From: an uncultured Chromatiaceae bacterium
Lineage (GTDB): Bacteria > Pseudomonadota > Gammaproteobacteria > Enterobacterales > Alteromonadaceae
DNA length: 18,416 bases
Direction: 5' to 3'
Assembly: GCA_946481195.1 (NCBI GenBank)
Contig: CAMLNG010000013.1
Span: forward strand, 1 to 18,416
A program made the translations under genes and the position numbers. Shown one piece after another: positions 7,507 through 16,897 of this stretch (positions are counted from its first letter, which is position 1; every line of letters starts with the position of its first letter). Below the pieces are notes generated by a model. The model made no database searches. It saw only the letters and a program-made list of their open reading frames with translations, and was not told the DNA's origin.

Positions 7507-9610
7507 GGGCTTCGCCCGCTTTGCTATTGGCTTCTTTGATAGACAGACGGACGCGGCCTTGTTTGTCTACTTCCAGTACCTTCACTTTAACTTTCTGGCC
7601 CAGTTGCAGGTGTTCTGCCACATTGTTCACACGCTCATCAGAGATTTGTGAAATGTGGACCAGACCATCTTTACCTGGCAGTACGTTGACGAAAGCACCG
7701 AAATCAACGATCCGGACTACTTCACCTTCATACACTGCACCCACTTCGATTTCAGCAGTGATAGCTTCAATCTTCGCGATAGCAATACCAGCAGCTGCGC
7801 TGTTGGTCGCGGCGATTTTAACGGTACCGTCATCTTCGATTTCGATTGTCGTGCCTGATTCTTCAGTGATCTGACGGATCACTGCGCCGCCTTTACCGAT
7901 CACATCACGGATTTTCTCCGGGTTGATGTGCAAGGTGTAGATGCGTGGCGCATGCTCAGACAGCTCAGAACGGTGCGTGCTGATCGCAGAATCCATCACG
8001 CCCAGAATATGGATACGGGCGGCTTTGGCTTGTTTCAGCGCGATCTGCATGATTTCTTTGGTGATACCTTCAATCTTGATATCCATCTGCAGCGCAGTGA
8101 TACCAGCTGTAGTACCAGCCACTTTGAAGTCCATGTCACCCAGGTGATCTTCGTCGCCCAGAATGTCCGACAGCACCACAAAGTTGTCGCCTTCTTTCAC
8201 CAGACCCATCGCGATACCGGCAACTGAAGCCTTGATTGGCACACCAGCGTCCATCAGCGCCAGCGAAGAACCACAGACTGAAGCCATAGAGCTTGAGCCG
8301 TTTGATTCAGTGATTTCAGACACCATCCGCACTGTGTACGGGAAAGCTTCGAAATCAGGCATTACCGCGGCAACACCGCGTTTTGCCAGGCGACCGTGAC
8401 CAATCTCACGGCGTTTTGGTGAACCGACCATGCCGGTTTCGCCAACAGAGAACGGTGGGAAGTTGTAATGGAACAGGAAGTTATCCGTTTTGTCTGACAG
8501 CAGGTCATCTACTGTTTGCGCGTCACGGGCTGTACCTAAAGTACAAGTTACCAGTGCTTGTGTTTCACCACGGGTGAACAGGGCAGAACCGTGCGTACGT
8601 GGCAGTAAACCTGTCATCACTGACAGGCCACGAATCATTTCATTGTCGCGGCCATCGATACGTGGTTCGCCGGCAATGATGCGGGTCCGGACGATTTTTG
8701 ATTCCAGGTTATGGAAAATTTCGCCGGCTTCGGTTTCGTTGAAGCTTTCACCTTCAGCCAGTTCCGCTTTGATTTGGGCGAAGACTTCAGCCTTGATAGC
8801 GCCGATGCGCTCGTAACGTTTGGCTTTTTCGGTGATGCGGTATGCTTCGCCAACAGCAGCAGTCGACAGCGTTTCGATTTTGCTGATCAGTGCGTCATTT
8901 TTCGGCTTAGCAACCCAGTTCCATGCTGGCTTGCCAGCTTCTGCTGCAAATTCAGCGATGGCTTTGATGGCGACCTGCATTTGGTCGTGACCGTAAACCA
9001 CAGCACCTAACATCACGTCTTCTGAAAGTACCTGAGCTTCAGATTCAACCATCAATACTGCGTTGGCAGTACCTGCAACCACTAGGTCAAGTTTGCTGGT
9101 TTTCAGCGCGGTTTCAGACGGGTTTAGCACGTACTGATCGTTGATGTAACCAACGCGGGCGGCACCCAGCGGGCCACTGAACGGAATACCTGAAATCGCC
9201 AGCGCAGCAGAAGTACCAAGGATAGAGATGATGTCCGGCTGGATGTCCGGCTCAACAGAAACCACAGTTGCAATAACCTGAACTTCGTTGGTGAAGCCTT
9301 CAGGGAACAGTGGGCGGATTGGACGGTCGATCAGACGTGAAGTTAAAGTTTCGCCTTCGCTTGGACGGCCTTCACGTTTAAAAAAGCCACCTGGAATACG
9401 GCCGGCAGCATACATTTTTTCCTGGTAGTTTACAGTCAGCGGGAAAAAGTCCTGACCTGGTTTTGGTTCTTTTTTACCAACTACGGTAACCAGCACTGCG
9501 GTATCACCCATGCTGGCTAATACGGCACCGTCAGCCTGACGGGCAATAACACCGGTTTCTAAAGTGACGGTATGCTGACCAAACTGGAATGATTTTACGA
9601 TAGGATTCAC
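7487..9610 (-). CDS. pnp: Polynucleotide phosphorylase
   Basis: PNPase is a trimeric, phosphate-dependent 3'-5' exoribonuclease, a core part of the RNA degradosome. The 707-residue protein contains two RNase PH domains (about 10-145 and 320-460), with [29 protein letters not shown] early and [20 protein letters not shown] carrying the catalytic Asp residues. A KH domain follows ([17 protein letters not shown], GxxG loop intact) and an S1 domain ([29 protein letters not shown]) ending near residue 694. The start is GTG at 9610, with AAGGA about ten bases upstream; the protein then begins [20 protein letters not shown], as expected. It lies downstream of rpsO behind a terminator and a structured leader, the E. 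coli arrangement in which PNPase and RNase III control pnp mRNA decay. Confidence 0.97.
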   Translation of the reverse strand: MNPIVKSFQFGQHTVTLETGVIARQADGAVLASMGDTAVLVTVVGKKEPKPGQDFFPLTVNYQEKMYAAGRIPGGFFKREGRPSEGETLTSRLIDRPIRPLFPEGFTNEVQVIATVVSVEPDIQPDIISILGTSAALAISGIPFSGPLGAARVGYINDQYVLNPSETALKTSKLDLVVAGTANAVLMVESEAQVLSEDVMLGAVVYGHDQMQVAIKAIAEFAAEAGKPAWNWVAKPKNDALISKIETLSTAAVGEAYRITEKAKRYERIGAIKAEVFAQIKAELAEGESFNETEAGEIFHNLESKIVRTRIIAGEPRIDGRDNEMIRGLSVMTGLLPRTHGSALFTRGETQALVTCTLGTARDAQTVDDLLSDKTDNFLFHYNFPPFSVGETGMVGSPKRREIGHGRLAKRGVAAVMPDFEAFPYTVRMVSEITESNGSSSMASVCGSSLALMDAGVPIKASVAGIAMGLVKEGDNFVVLSDILGDEDHLGDMDFKVAGTTAGITALQMDIKIEGITKEIMQIALKQAKAARIHILGVMDSAISTHRSELSEHAPRIYTLHINPEKIRDVIGKGGAVIRQITEESGTTIEIEDDGTVKIAATNSAAAGIAIAKIEAITAEIEVGAVYEGEVVRIVDFGAFVNVLPGKDGLVHISQISDERVNNVAEHLQLGQKVKVKVLEVDKQGRVRLSIKEANSKAGEAHAEAVN

Positions 9611-9634
9611 TTGATATTTTTCCTTTGTCTTGTA

Positions 9635-9669
9635 CGCGTGGATCAGGGCCCTGCTGGGCCTTTTACGCG
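9635..9669 (-). promoter_or_regulatory. Hairpin in the pnp leader, possible RNase III/autoregulation site
   Basis: On the minus strand CGCGT (9669-9665) pairs with ACGCG (9639-9635). Inside, after an asymmetric internal loop, GGCCC and GGGCC pair around AGCA. The structure sits about 25 bases upstream of the pnp GTG. E. coli pnp mRNA is cut by RNase III in a leader stem-loop at this place, after which PNPase represses its own synthesis. The same role here is inference from position; the stem is shorter than a typical RNase III substrate. Confidence 0.5.
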
Positions 9670-9699
9670 GTATATTTTTGGCTCGATATTGCGCGGCAC

Positions 9700-9728
9700 A
9701 GTATAGCTGTTTCAGGGGCGGAAAAGAT
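9700..9728 (-). promoter_or_regulatory. Candidate pnp promoter
   Basis: TATACT (9705-9700, minus strand) is a good -10 element about 90 bases upstream of the pnp start and downstream of the rpsO terminator. The hexamer at the right spacing, ATCTTT, is a poor -35, so only the -10 is persuasive. E. coli pnp also has its own promoter in this gap. The 270 bases between pnp and rpsO hold no gene. Confidence 0.4.
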
Positions 9729-9833
9729 AGTTCAGCACCAGAATGGCGCAGGAAAAAGCCGGGCTTTTTATCGCAGTATATTGGGGTTCGGCGGAATTAG
9801 CCGGATCCAGGCAAATTAATAAATTGCGGGCAT

Positions 9834-9855
9834 AAAAAAAGGAGCTAAAAGCTCC
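9834..9855 (-). terminator. Intrinsic terminator after rpsO
   Basis: GGAGCT and AGCTCC pair around a TTT loop 26 bases past the rpsO stop and are followed by seven T residues on the minus strand. Flanking A- and T-rich bases can extend the stem. It partly separates rpsO from pnp. Confidence 0.9.
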
Positions 9856-9880
9856 TCTTTTTACTGGTTTGGCTGGTCGA

Positions 9881-10150
9881 TTAACGACGCAGACCTAAAC
9901 GCTCGATCAGAGTTGCGTAACGTGCTGAGTCAGTACGTTTCAGGTAGTCCAGCAGTTTACGACGCTGAGAAACCATCCGCAGCAGACCACGACGTGAGTG
10001 GAAGTCGTGTTTGTGTTCAGCGAAGTGTGGTTGCAGCTTGTTGATAGAACCGGTCAGCAGAGCAACCTGAACTTCAGTAGAACCTGAGTCAGCAGCGTTA
10101 GCACCGAAATCGGCCAGGATTTTTGCTTTTTCAGCAGTAGTTAGTGACAT
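9881..10150 (-). CDS. rpsO: 30S ribosomal protein S15
   Basis: S15 binds 16S rRNA early in assembly of the 30S platform. The product has 89 residues, the same length as E. coli S15, and shares nearly all of its core ([45 protein letters not shown]). GGAGGAT lies close upstream of ATG 10150 but within a small hairpin, which suits the translational autorepression by S15 known in E. coli. It has its own candidate promoter in the 107-base gap after truB and an intrinsic terminator before pnp. Confidence 0.98.
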   Translation of the reverse strand: MSLTTAEKAKILADFGANAADSGSTEVQVALLTGSINKLQPHFAEHKHDFHSRRGLLRMVSQRRKLLDYLKRTDSARYATLIERLGLRR

Positions 10151-10152
10151 AG

Positions 10153-10166
10153 TATCCTCCAGGATA
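10153..10166 (-). promoter_or_regulatory. Hairpin holding the rpsO ribosome binding site
   Basis: TATCC and GGATA pair around TGGA just before the rpsO start codon, placing most of the GGAGGAT Shine-Dalgarno sequence in the stem. In E. coli S15 stabilises a pseudoknot over its own ribosome binding site. A comparable control is plausible here, but no pseudoknot partner was worked out. Confidence 0.45.
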
Positions 10167-10221
10167 TGTAATACAGCCGCAGCCAGGCACTAATCCAGCC
10201 TACGACCAAAAATGAGCGCGC

Positions 10222-10249
10222 ATTTTAACACAGCACGCTTCGAGTACAA
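10222..10249 (-). promoter_or_regulatory. Candidate rpsO promoter
   Basis: TTGTAC (10249-10244) and TAAAAT (10227-10222) are separated by 16 bases on the minus strand, in the gap between truB and rpsO. Both fit sigma-70 hexamers moderately well, giving rpsO a promoter besides read-through from the upstream operon. Confidence 0.55.
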
Positions 10250-10257
10250 GTAATATC

Positions 10258-11184
10258 TTAACGATTCGCTGTATTCAGCAGCCGGCGTACTTTTAATTCA
10301 GCGCCGGCCTGCATGCCTACACCAATAAACCCTTGTTGTTCGTCATAAAGCGCGATGGCATCGCTTGGCTCTACCGGTAACAACTGCAATAGAGCAGGTG
10401 TCAGCAGTACCGTCTGACCGTGGCGCAACCGCGAGACAGCGGCAGCATCCAGACTTAACCGCGGCAAACCAGCAAGCGCATAGTCCATCGGTAACAACAA
10501 GGCATCCAAACCAGTCCAGTCCTGCGCCTGATTCAGTGGCGCCAGAAACTCATCAGTCAGCATCTGACTGGCCTGAAAGGGGCCAACCTGAGTCCGGCGC
10601 AGCGCCGTGACGTAAGCGCCGCTGCCAAGCGTTTCGCCGAGATCGTCAATCAAAGTGCGGATATAGGTGCCTTTGCTGCAATGTACAATAAAACGCGCAT
10701 CTTGCCCGTCAAAGTCCAGCAAATCAAAACGGAAGATATTGATAGGCCGTGCGTCACGCGGCACCGTGATGCCCTGACGCGCATATTTGTACAACGGCTG
10801 GCCCTGATACTTCAGCGCCGAGAACATCGTTGGCACCTGCAGCTGCGGACCACGCATCTTTTCGACAGCCTGCTGCAACTGCGCCAAATCGAAACTAACC
10901 GGTTTTTCGCTGATGATTTCACCGGCAGCATCAGAAGTATCGGTCCGCACGCCAAAACGTGCACTGACTTCATAAGTCTTGTCCGTGTCGAGCAAAAACT
11001 GGCTGAATTTGGTCGCTTCGCCAAAACAGATCGGCAATAACCCGGAAGCTAACGGGTCCAAAGCACCGGTATGACCGGCCTTTTCCGCCTGATATAACCA
11101 GCGCACCCGCTGTAAAATGCCATTACTGGACACTTCCAGCGGTTTATCCAACAGCAAAATGCCGTCAACGATACGACGCGCCAT
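10258..11184 (-). CDS. truB: tRNA pseudouridine(55) synthase TruB
   Basis: TruB makes pseudouridine 55 in the T loop of tRNAs and also acts as a tRNA chaperone. The 308-residue product begins with GILLLDKPLEVSSN and has the catalytic loop GHTGALDPLASGLLP with nucleophile Asp43. KTYEVSARFGVRTDTSDAAGE and CSKGTYIRTLIDDLGE are further family blocks, followed by a C-terminal PUA-like part. It begins two bases after the rbfA stop, so it is tightly coupled. Confidence 0.96.
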   Translation of the reverse strand: MARRIVDGILLLDKPLEVSSNGILQRVRWLYQAEKAGHTGALDPLASGLLPICFGEATKFSQFLLDTDKTYEVSARFGVRTDTSDAAGEIISEKPVSFDLAQLQQAVEKMRGPQLQVPTMFSALKYQGQPLYKYARQGITVPRDARPINIFRFDLLDFDGQDARFIVHCSKGTYIRTLIDDLGETLGSGAYVTALRRTQVGPFQASQMLTDEFLAPLNQAQDWTGLDALLLPMDYALAGLPRLSLDAAAVSRLRHGQTVLLTPALLQLLPVEPSDAIALYDEQQGFIGVGMQAGAELKVRRLLNTANR

Positions 11185-11186
11185 TG

Positions 11187-11621
11187 TTATTCTTCTTCGT
11201 CAGATTTGATGTCTGAGCCTGGTTTAGCTTCCAGCTCCTGCCCTGCGGCTTTACGCTTCTGCTCGTCGCTTTTACGCACATTTTCGACCAGATTCGCCAT
11301 CCGGATCCCCTCATCCAGTGACTTATCGAAGTAAAAACGCACTGTTGGTACAATACGCGCCTGGATCCGTTTGGCGATCAAGCTACGGATAAAACCGCTT
11401 GCATCGTTCAGGATGTCGAGGTTTTGTTTTACCTTGTCCGCTTCAAGACCCAGGAATGTCACATAAATCTTGGCATGCGACAGGTCTTTTGACACATCAA
11501 CATCAGACACGGTGATCATGGTATGTAACCGTGGATCTTTAATTTCCCGCTGCAAAATGAGCGCCATTTCCTGCTGCATTTGCTGGGCGAGCCGGTCAAC
11601 CCGGCTGAATTCTTTTGCCAT
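11187..11621 (-). CDS. rbfA: Ribosome-binding factor A
   Basis: RbfA binds the 30S precursor near the 5' helix of 16S rRNA and is needed for late maturation and cold growth. The 144-residue product has the KH-type core: MAKEFSRVDRLAQQMQQEMA, LILQREIKDPRL, KIYVTFLG, ASGFIRSLIAKRI and RIVPTVRFYFDKSLDEGIRM. The C-terminal tail is charged and low in complexity. ATG 11621 is chosen because it matches the E. coli start (MAKEF) and has AGGTGA five bases upstream; a GTG nine bases earlier lies inside that ribosome binding site. Confidence 0.95.
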   Translation of the reverse strand: MAKEFSRVDRLAQQMQQEMALILQREIKDPRLHTMITVSDVDVSKDLSHAKIYVTFLGLEADKVKQNLDILNDASGFIRSLIAKRIQARIVPTVRFYFDKSLDEGIRMANLVENVRKSDEQKRKAAGQELEAKPGSDIKSDEEE

Positions 11622-11639
11622 AATACTCACCTGAAATCA

Positions 11640-11666
11640 GAAACAAACAGGGGCCGCTGGCCCCTG
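11640..11666 (-). terminator. Terminator-like hairpin between infB and rbfA
   Basis: A strong eight-base-pair GC stem (CAGGGGCC with GGCCCCTG) with a three-base loop is followed by TTTGTTTC on the minus strand. It lies between infB and rbfA in an otherwise continuous operon. The interrupted T tract suggests partial termination or an mRNA processing or stability element rather than a full stop. Confidence 0.6.
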
Positions 11667-11698
11667 CTTCATTTAATAATTTCTATTAACTCAATAGA

Positions 11699-14371
11699 TT
11701 ACAGTGTACGTTCAACCTGAACCACTTCGAATACTTCGATTTGGTCGCCTTCACGGACATCATTGTAGTTCTTCACGCCGATACCACACTCGAAGCCGTT
11801 GCGTACTTCAGAGACATCGTCTTTGAAGCGGCGCAGTGATTCCAGTTCACCTTCGTAAATCACCACGTTGTCACGCAGTACGCGGATTGGCGCATTACGT
11901 TTGACGATACCTTCAGTGACCATACAACCGGCAACTGCACCGAACTTCGGCGAACGGAACACGTCACGAACCTGAGCCAGACCGATGATCTGTTGTTTAA
12001 ACTCAGGCGCCAGCATGCCGGTCATCGCCGCTTTCACTTCATCTAACAGTTCATAGATGATGCTGTAGTAGCGTAAGTCCAGATTCTCGTCTTCGATGAT
12101 CTTCCGCGCATTGGCTTCCGCACGCACGTTAAAGCCGATAACGATGGCTGAAGAGGCTGCAGCAAGCGTCGCGTCAGTTTCAGTGATACCACCGACACCG
12201 CTACCGATGATGCGGATTTTCACTTCATCTGTAGACAGTCGCGACAATGATTCGCTGATGGCTTCGACAGAACCCTGTACGTCCGCTTTCAGTACGATAT
12301 TCAGCTCGGCCACATCGCCTTCTGTCATGTTGGCAAACATGTTTTCCAGCTTGGCTTTTTGTTGACGCGCCAGTTTAACATCGCGGAATTTACCCTGACG
12401 ATACAGTGCAACTTCACGGGCTTTACGCTCGTCACGAACCACTGTGACTTCATCACCGGCAGACGGCACGCCAGACAGACCCAGAATTTCAACCGGAATT
12501 GAAGGACCTGCTTCTTTGACTTCATGACCATTTTCGTCACGCATCGCCCGGACGCGGCCATATTCCAGACCACACAACACGATATCGCCCTGACTCAGCG
12601 TACCTTCCTGTACCAGGATAGACGCGACAGGACCGCGGCCTTTATCCAAGCGGGATTCGATCACCACGCCACGCGCCATACCTTCACGCACAGCCGTCAG
12701 CTCGAGTAATTCAGACTGCACCAGCAATGATTCCAGCAGGTCGTCGATGCCTAAGCCCGTTTTGGCAGAAACCTGCACAAACTGAGTATCACCACCCCAG
12801 TCTTCCGAAATCACACCGTATTGCGACAACTCGTTACGTACACGATCCGGATCCGCATCTGGTTTATCAATCTTGTTCACAGCAACCACAATCGGCACAC
12901 CGGCGGCTTTCGCATGCTGGATAGCTTCTTTGGTTTGTGGCATCACGCCGTCATCGGCTGCGACTACCAGTACAACGATATCCGTCGCTTTAGCACCACG
13001 GGCCCGCATCGAGGTAAACGCGGCGTGACCTGGTGTATCGAGGAAAGTGATCATGCCACGGTCGGTTTCAACGTGGTAAGCACCGATATGCTGGGTAATA
13101 CCACCGGCTTCGCCAGCGGCCACTTTCGCTTTACGGATATAGTCGAGTAAGGATGTTTTACCGTGGTCGACGTGACCCATGACGGTCACAACCGGCGCAC
13201 GTGGTTCCAGTGCACCTTCACCTTCACGGTCAGCCATGACGGTTTCTTCTAACTCGTTTTCACGGGTCAGCGTGAACTTGTGGCCCATTTCTTCACAGAC
13301 AATAGCCGCAGTTTCCTGGTCAATCACCTGGTTAATGGTCGCCATCGCGCCCATTTTCATCATCACTTTGATGACTTCAGACGCTTTTACCGCCATTTTG
13401 GCAGCCAGTTCAGCAACAGTGATGGTTTCACCAATTTTTACTTCACGCTCAACCGGCTGTGCTGGCTTGTTAAAGCCATGCAACATACTGGTTGGGGTTT
13501 TCTTTTTCTTATGACGATTGGCGCGGTTAAAAGCGTCTTTATCATCAGCGTCGTCTTTTTTCTTGGCTTTGCCAACCGGCGCTTTTTTGCCGTGACGGCG
13601 ACCACCACGTTCATCACGTGAATCTTCTTCGTCTTCGGCTTGTTTGGCGAACACGTTACTGGTCAAGTGGTAATCACCCACTTCCACTGCCGGGGCAGCT
13701 TCCTGTGACCAACGCTCAGCATTTTCTTCAGCCAGACGACGGGCTTCTTCGGCCTGACGCTGTGCTTCTAGTTCCAGCTTACGCAGGCGTTCAGCATCTT
13801 GTTGTGCTTTGATCCGCTCAGCTTCTTTGCGGGCTTCTTCTTTGGCTGCGCGACGGGCCGCTTCTTCCGGATCATCTTTCGCTAACTGCGCGCGCTCAGC
13901 TTCACGTTTTTTCGCGTCAGCGGCTTTACGCTCGGCTTCGGCTTTACGCTCGGCTTCTTCACGGGCGCGCTTTTCAGCGGCCTGACGTTCAGCTTCTAAG
14001 CGCGCTTCTTCTTTGGCTTTCTCTTCAGCCAGACGCGCTTCTTCTTCAGCTTTGATCGCTGCGTCATCCATCATTGGACGTTTGACGTAAGTCTTTTGCT
14101 TACGGACTTCAACCTGAATTTCGCGGTTGCGGCCGGCACCACCGCTGACACTCAGCGTGGTTTTTTCTTTGCGTTTCAGCGTTAAGCGTGATGGCTCATT
14201 GCTGGCTCCGCCGTGTTGTTTACTCAGGTGCTCAAGCAGAGATTTTTTCTCATCTTCGCTGACCATCTGGCCAGCCTGCTTTGCAATACCTGCATCAGCA
14301 AATTGTTGAACCAACCGATCAACAGTCGTTCCCACATCACTGGCCAGTTTTTCTATCGTGACATCTGCCAT
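11699..14371 (-). CDS. infB: Translation initiation factor IF-2
   Basis: IF2 is the GTPase that brings fMet-tRNA to the 30S subunit and promotes subunit joining. The product has 890 residues, the same length as E. coli IF2. An IF2_N domain covers about residues 1-52. A long Glu/Ala/Arg/Lys-rich helical region (about 105-222) follows, then a basic linker and a second IF2_N-like domain (about 315-365). The G domain starts near 393, with GHVDHGKT at 399-406, then DTPGH and NKID. C-terminal domains with the fMet-tRNA-binding beta barrel close the protein. GGAGG lies ten bases before ATG 14371. nusA is 24 bases upstream. Whether internal starts give shorter IF2 forms, as in E. coli, cannot be told from the sequence alone. 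Confidence 0.97.
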   Translation of the reverse strand: MADVTIEKLASDVGTTVDRLVQQFADAGIAKQAGQMVSEDEKKSLLEHLSKQHGGASNEPSRLTLKRKEKTTLSVSGGAGRNREIQVEVRKQKTYVKRPMMDDAAIKAEEEARLAEEKAKEEARLEAERQAAEKRAREEAERKAEAERKAADAKKREAERAQLAKDDPEEAARRAAKEEARKEAERIKAQQDAERLRKLELEAQRQAEEARRLAEENAERWSQEAAPAVEVGDYHLTSNVFAKQAEDEEDSRDERGGRRHGKKAPVGKAKKKDDADDKDAFNRANRHKKKKTPTSMLHGFNKPAQPVEREVKIGETITVAELAAKMAVKASEVIKVMMKMGAMATINQVIDQETAAIVCEEMGHKFTLTRENELEETVMADREGEGALEPRAPVVTVMGHVDHGKTSLLDYIRKAKVAAGEAGGITQHIGAYHVETDRGMITFLDTPGHAAFTSMRARGAKATDIVVLVVAADDGVMPQTKEAIQHAKAAGVPIVVAVNKIDKPDADPDRVRNELSQYGVISEDWGGDTQFVQVSAKTGLGIDDLLESLLVQSELLELTAVREGMARGVVIESRLDKGRGPVASILVQEGTLSQGDIVLCGLEYGRVRAMRDENGHEVKEAGPSIPVEILGLSGVPSAGDEVTVVRDERKAREVALYRQGKFRDVKLARQQKAKLENMFANMTEGDVAELNIVLKADVQGSVEAISESLSRLSTDEVKIRIIGSGVGGITETDATLAAASSAIVIGFNVRAEANARKIIEDENLDLRYYSIIYELLDEVKAAMTGMLAPEFKQQIIGLAQVRDVFRSPKFGAVAGCMVTEGIVKRNAPIRVLRDNVVIYEGELESLRRFKDDVSEVRNGFECGIGVKNYNDVREGDQIEVFEVVQVERTL

Positions 14372-14395
14372 GTAATAGTTTCCTCCGTTGACCTA

Positions 14396-15892
14396 TCAGT
14401 TCTGCTCGCTAAACCAAACGATATTGCGTGCAGCCATAATTAATGCAGCAGCTTTATCTTCTGCCATTTTTTCAATTTCAATCAAATCATCGACACCTAA
14501 TTCGGCCAGATCATCGAGCGTCACCACACCTTTACTGGCCAGGACATAAGCGGTGTGGGTTTCCATGCCTTCGAGGCTCAGCAGCGCTTCACTTGGCTGC
14601 GAACCTTCCAGTGACTCTTCACTGGCCAGCGCACGGGTCGTCAGAACGGCTTTGGCGCGGCGGCGTAATTCTTCAACAGTTTCTTCATCCAGACCATCGA
14701 TGCTCAGCAGTTCAGAAACCGGCACATAAGCAACTTCTTCCAGTGTGGAGAAACCTTCGTCAACCAGGATAGAAGCGAAGTCTTCGTCGATTTCCAGCGC
14801 GTCCATAAACACACTGAGCACTTTCGACGTTTCTTCCTGATGCTTTTTCTTCATGTCCGAAACTGACATGACGTTCAGTTCCCACTGCGTCAGCTGACTG
14901 GCCAGACGCACGTTTTGACCGGCACGACCAATCGCCATTGGCAGATTGGAATCTTCCACCGCGATATCCATCGCGTGTGCGTCTTCGTCAACGATGATTG
15001 AAGCAACTTCAGCTGGCGCCATGGCGTTAATGACATATTGTGCCGCGTTATCGTCAAACAACACGATGTCCACCCGCTCACCACCCAGTTCACCTGAAAC
15101 CGCCTGAACCCGAGAACCGCGCATACCCACACAGGCGCCTACCGGGTCGATACGGCGATCGTTGGTTTTGACCGCGATTTTCGCGCGTGACCCCGGGTCG
15201 CGGGCTGCGCCACGGATTTCGATCATCTCTTCACCGATCTCCGGTACTTCGATGCGGAACAGTTCGATCAGCATTTCCGGACGGGTACGACTTAAGAATA
15301 GTTGGGCGCCACGGGCTTCCGGGTTCACTGCATACAGCAGGGCACGGATGCGGTCGCCAGGACGGAAGGTTTCACGTGGGATCATCTCTTCGCGGGCCAA
15401 CATCGCCTCGGCATTGTTACCAAGGTCCACGATGACGCTTTCACGGTTGACTTTTTTCACCACACCGGTGACCAGTTCGCCAACTTGATCGATATAAGCT
15501 TCAACAACTTGTGAACGCTCTGCTTCACGAACTTTTTGTACAATAACCTGCTTCGCCATTTGCGTGGTGATACGGTCAAACTGAATAGATTCGATTTGTT
15601 CTTCAACATAATCGCCAACTTTCAGATTTGGCTCATCATACTGCGCAGCAGATAAGGTCATTTCACGGAACGGATGTTCCTGGACCTGGTCGTCCGGAAT
15701 TACTAACCAACGGCGGAAAGTTTCATAAGCACCGGTTTTACGGTCAATCGCTACACGAACTTCAATATCGCCTTCATTTTTCTTTTTGGTGGCTGCTGCC
15801 AGCGCGAATTCCAGCGCCTGGAAGATTTTTTCACGCGGAACTGATTTTTCGTTCGATACCGCGTCAACAACTAATAATATTTCTTTTGCCAT
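14396..15892 (-). CDS. nusA: Transcription elongation/termination factor NusA
   Basis: NusA binds RNA polymerase near the RNA exit channel, promotes pausing and hairpin termination, and takes part in antitermination. The 498-residue product has an N-terminal polymerase-binding domain ([20 protein letters not shown] onward, about 1-125). An S1 domain follows ([21 protein letters not shown], about 135-200), then two KH domains (including [20 protein letters not shown] and [15 protein letters not shown]). Two acidic repeats end the protein (about 365-430 and 440-495), the arrangement of gammaproteobacterial NusA. It starts 32 bases after rimP and 24 bases before infB. In E. coli NusA lowers expression of its own operon by acting at upstream terminators; the hairpins before rimP would allow that here. 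Confidence 0.97.
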   Translation of the reverse strand: MAKEILLVVDAVSNEKSVPREKIFQALEFALAAATKKKNEGDIEVRVAIDRKTGAYETFRRWLVIPDDQVQEHPFREMTLSAAQYDEPNLKVGDYVEEQIESIQFDRITTQMAKQVIVQKVREAERSQVVEAYIDQVGELVTGVVKKVNRESVIVDLGNNAEAMLAREEMIPRETFRPGDRIRALLYAVNPEARGAQLFLSRTRPEMLIELFRIEVPEIGEEMIEIRGAARDPGSRAKIAVKTNDRRIDPVGACVGMRGSRVQAVSGELGGERVDIVLFDDNAAQYVINAMAPAEVASIIVDEDAHAMDIAVEDSNLPMAIGRAGQNVRLASQLTQWELNVMSVSDMKKKHQEETSKVLSVFMDALEIDEDFASILVDEGFSTLEEVAYVPVSELLSIDGLDEETVEELRRRAKAVLTTRALASEESLEGSQPSEALLSLEGMETHTAYVLASKGVVTLDDLAELGVDDLIEIEKMAEDKAAALIMAARNIVWFSEQN

Positions 15893-15924
15893 GATTTCTG
15901 CCTCACTCAGAGCCGTGGTTCTTA

Positions 15925-16380
15925 TCAGAACACCGGAACTACGTTTGCTTTATCTACGTTATCCATAAGCAAACGATAAGGTTTGCCATCCACTTCGATG
16001 ACGAGCATGTCATCTTCAATTGCGTTAAGAAGCCCTTTGAAACGCCGGCGACCATCCTGAGGAATGGCCAATTTAACTTCAATTTTTTGTCCGACCACCT
16101 TGGCGAAATGCGCCGGGGTAAACAAAGGACGATCTAAACCCGGAGAAGAAACCTCCAGGTTGTATTCGTTGGGAATTGGGTCTTCGACATCAAGGACAGC
16201 ACTGACTTCACGACTGATCAGCGCACAGTGGTCGACATTAACCCCATCCGGATGATCGATAAATAAACGCAGGGTGGAATGCCGGCCTGCGGCCATGAAC
16301 TCTATGCCCAGCAATTCGAAGCCATTAGCCTCTACTGTAGGTGCCAACAGCTCGGTTAACCGCTGTTCTTGTTTAGTCAA
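15925..16380 (-). CDS. rimP: Ribosome maturation factor RimP
   Basis: RimP helps 30S maturation by favouring S12 and S19 incorporation. The 151-residue product fits the E. coli protein (150 residues): [52 protein letters not shown] and a C-terminal Sm-like barrel ending KANVVPVF. The start is TTG at 16380, with GGAGG five bases upstream and an N-terminus ([12 protein letters not shown]) that aligns with E. coli. An in-frame ATG at 16431 would add 17 residues translated through a hairpin and the ribosome binding site and is rejected. It is the first protein gene after the initiator tRNA gene, as in the E. coli metY-rimP-nusA-infB operon. Confidence 0.95.
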   Translation of the reverse strand: MTKQEQRLTELLAPTVEANGFELLGIEFMAAGRHSTLRLFIDHPDGVNVDHCALISREVSAVLDVEDPIPNEYNLEVSSPGLDRPLFTPAHFAKVVGQKIEVKLAIPQDGRRRFKGLLNAIEDDMLVIEVDGKPYRLLMDNVDKANVVPVF

Positions 16381-16396
16381 AGAGACCTCCGGAAAT

Positions 16397-16416
16397 AAAA
16401 AAAGGGCATATAGCCC
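16397..16416 (-). terminator. Weak attenuator-like hairpin before rimP
   Basis: GGGC and GCCC pair around TATAT, followed by seven T residues, ending only six bases before the GGAGG of rimP on the minus strand. The four-base-pair stem is short for a terminator, but the T run and position suggest attenuation of the operon. Confidence 0.35.
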
Positions 16417-16446
16417 AGAATAGTAGTACAACGTTACCCCAGATAT

Positions 16447-16471
16447 AAAAACGCCCCGATAGATCGGGGCG
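16447..16471 (-). terminator. Strong intrinsic terminator between tRNA-fMet and rimP
   Basis: An eight-base-pair GC-rich stem (CGCCCCGA with TCGGGGCG) around TCTA is followed by five T residues on the minus strand. It should end most transcripts coming from the tRNA promoter, so expression of rimP-nusA-infB depends on read-through, antitermination or an unseen promoter. Confidence 0.85.
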
Positions 16472-16484
16472 ACTTTACACCGGT

Positions 16485-16511
16485 AAAACAGGATATCGCC
16501 AATCCTGTTTT
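16485..16511 (-). repeat. Perfect inverted repeat, terminator-like
   Basis: AAAACAGGAT and ATCCTGTTTT form a perfect 10-base-pair stem around a seven-base loop. The stem ends in four T residues with A residues opposite, so it could act as a weak terminator in either direction. It lies just upstream of the GC-rich terminator. Confidence 0.6.
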
Positions 16512-16521
16512 AAATCTGGTT

Positions 16522-16550
16522 GCGAACTGAAGTTTTCACTTGTGGTTCGC
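16522..16550 (-). repeat. Imperfect stem-loop with GAAA tetraloop
   Basis: On the minus strand GCGAAC pairs with GTTCGC, and inside, AAGT and ACTT pair around a GAAA tetraloop, with unpaired CAC and CA between the two helices. It has no T tract, so it is more likely a processing or protein-binding structure downstream of the tRNA than a terminator. Confidence 0.45.
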
Positions 16551-16593
16551 GACTACGATAAATTCAAGTTGAAATTATCATTGTCCGTGAAAG

Positions 16594-16670
<77 letters not shown>

Positions 16671-16686
16671 TCCGTAACTGGCGTGC

Positions 16687-16715
16687 ATTATATAGTGGAG
16701 ACCACTGTATCGCAA
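16687..16715 (-). promoter_or_regulatory. Sigma-70 promoter of the tRNA-fMet gene
   Basis: TTGCGA (16715-16710) and a perfect TATAAT (16692-16687) are 17 bases apart on the minus strand. The -10 is 16 bases from the mature tRNA 5' end. The following GCACGCC is a GC-rich discriminator, typical of promoters of stable RNA genes under stringent control. Confidence 0.85.
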
Positions 16716-16789
16716 CATATTGTTTCGCAGTTCACCGCTTGGGTTTCACTGCATCAACGCTGTCACAAAGCAACAGCGATGAAAAGAAT

Positions 16790-16874
16790 TGGTGCCGAGA
16801 GCGGGACTCGAACCCGCATGCCTAGGGCACTACCACCTCAAGGTAGCGTGTATACCAATTTCACCATCTCGGCA
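16790..16874 (-). tRNA. tRNA-Leu (GAG)
   Basis: A complete 85-base tRNA with encoded CCA and the long variable arm of class II tRNAs. The seven-base acceptor stem GCCGAGA/TCTCGGC and the anticodon loop TTGAGGT give anticodon GAG, reading CUC and CUU. It lies 23 bases downstream of secG, the same neighbourhood as E. coli leuU, and is probably processed from the secG transcript. Confidence 0.97.
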
Positions 16875-16897
16875 TTATTCAGGGGTATTCCGGGAGA

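Noticed and set aside
9625..9819. 64-codon + strand frame in the rpsO-pnp gap
   Set aside because: No ribosome binding site, no family resemblance, and it covers the pnp leader hairpin and promoter region.
13700..14060. Repeated GCTTCTTC/GCTTCAGC-like codons, considered as a tandem DNA repeat
   Set aside because: They encode the Glu/Ala/Arg/Lys-rich helical region normal for IF2; the repetition is irregular and protein-driven.
14443..14772. Open frame on the + strand opposite nusA (and similar frames opposite pnp and infB)
   Set aside because: These lie wholly antisense to well-conserved genes, have no recognisable motifs, and reflect codon bias of the real gene.
16512..16525. Second CGCAACCA downstream of tRNA-fMet, considered as a remnant of a duplicated tRNA or an integration site
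   Set aside because: Only about eight bases are shared with the tRNA 3' end, there is no integrase or mobile gene nearby, and the repeat is too short to be meaningful.
16758..16778. CGCTGT...ACAGCG inverted repeat downstream of tRNA-Leu, considered as a terminator
   Set aside because: The six-base-pair stem with a nine-base loop has no T tract after it on the minus strand; probably incidental or a processing structure.
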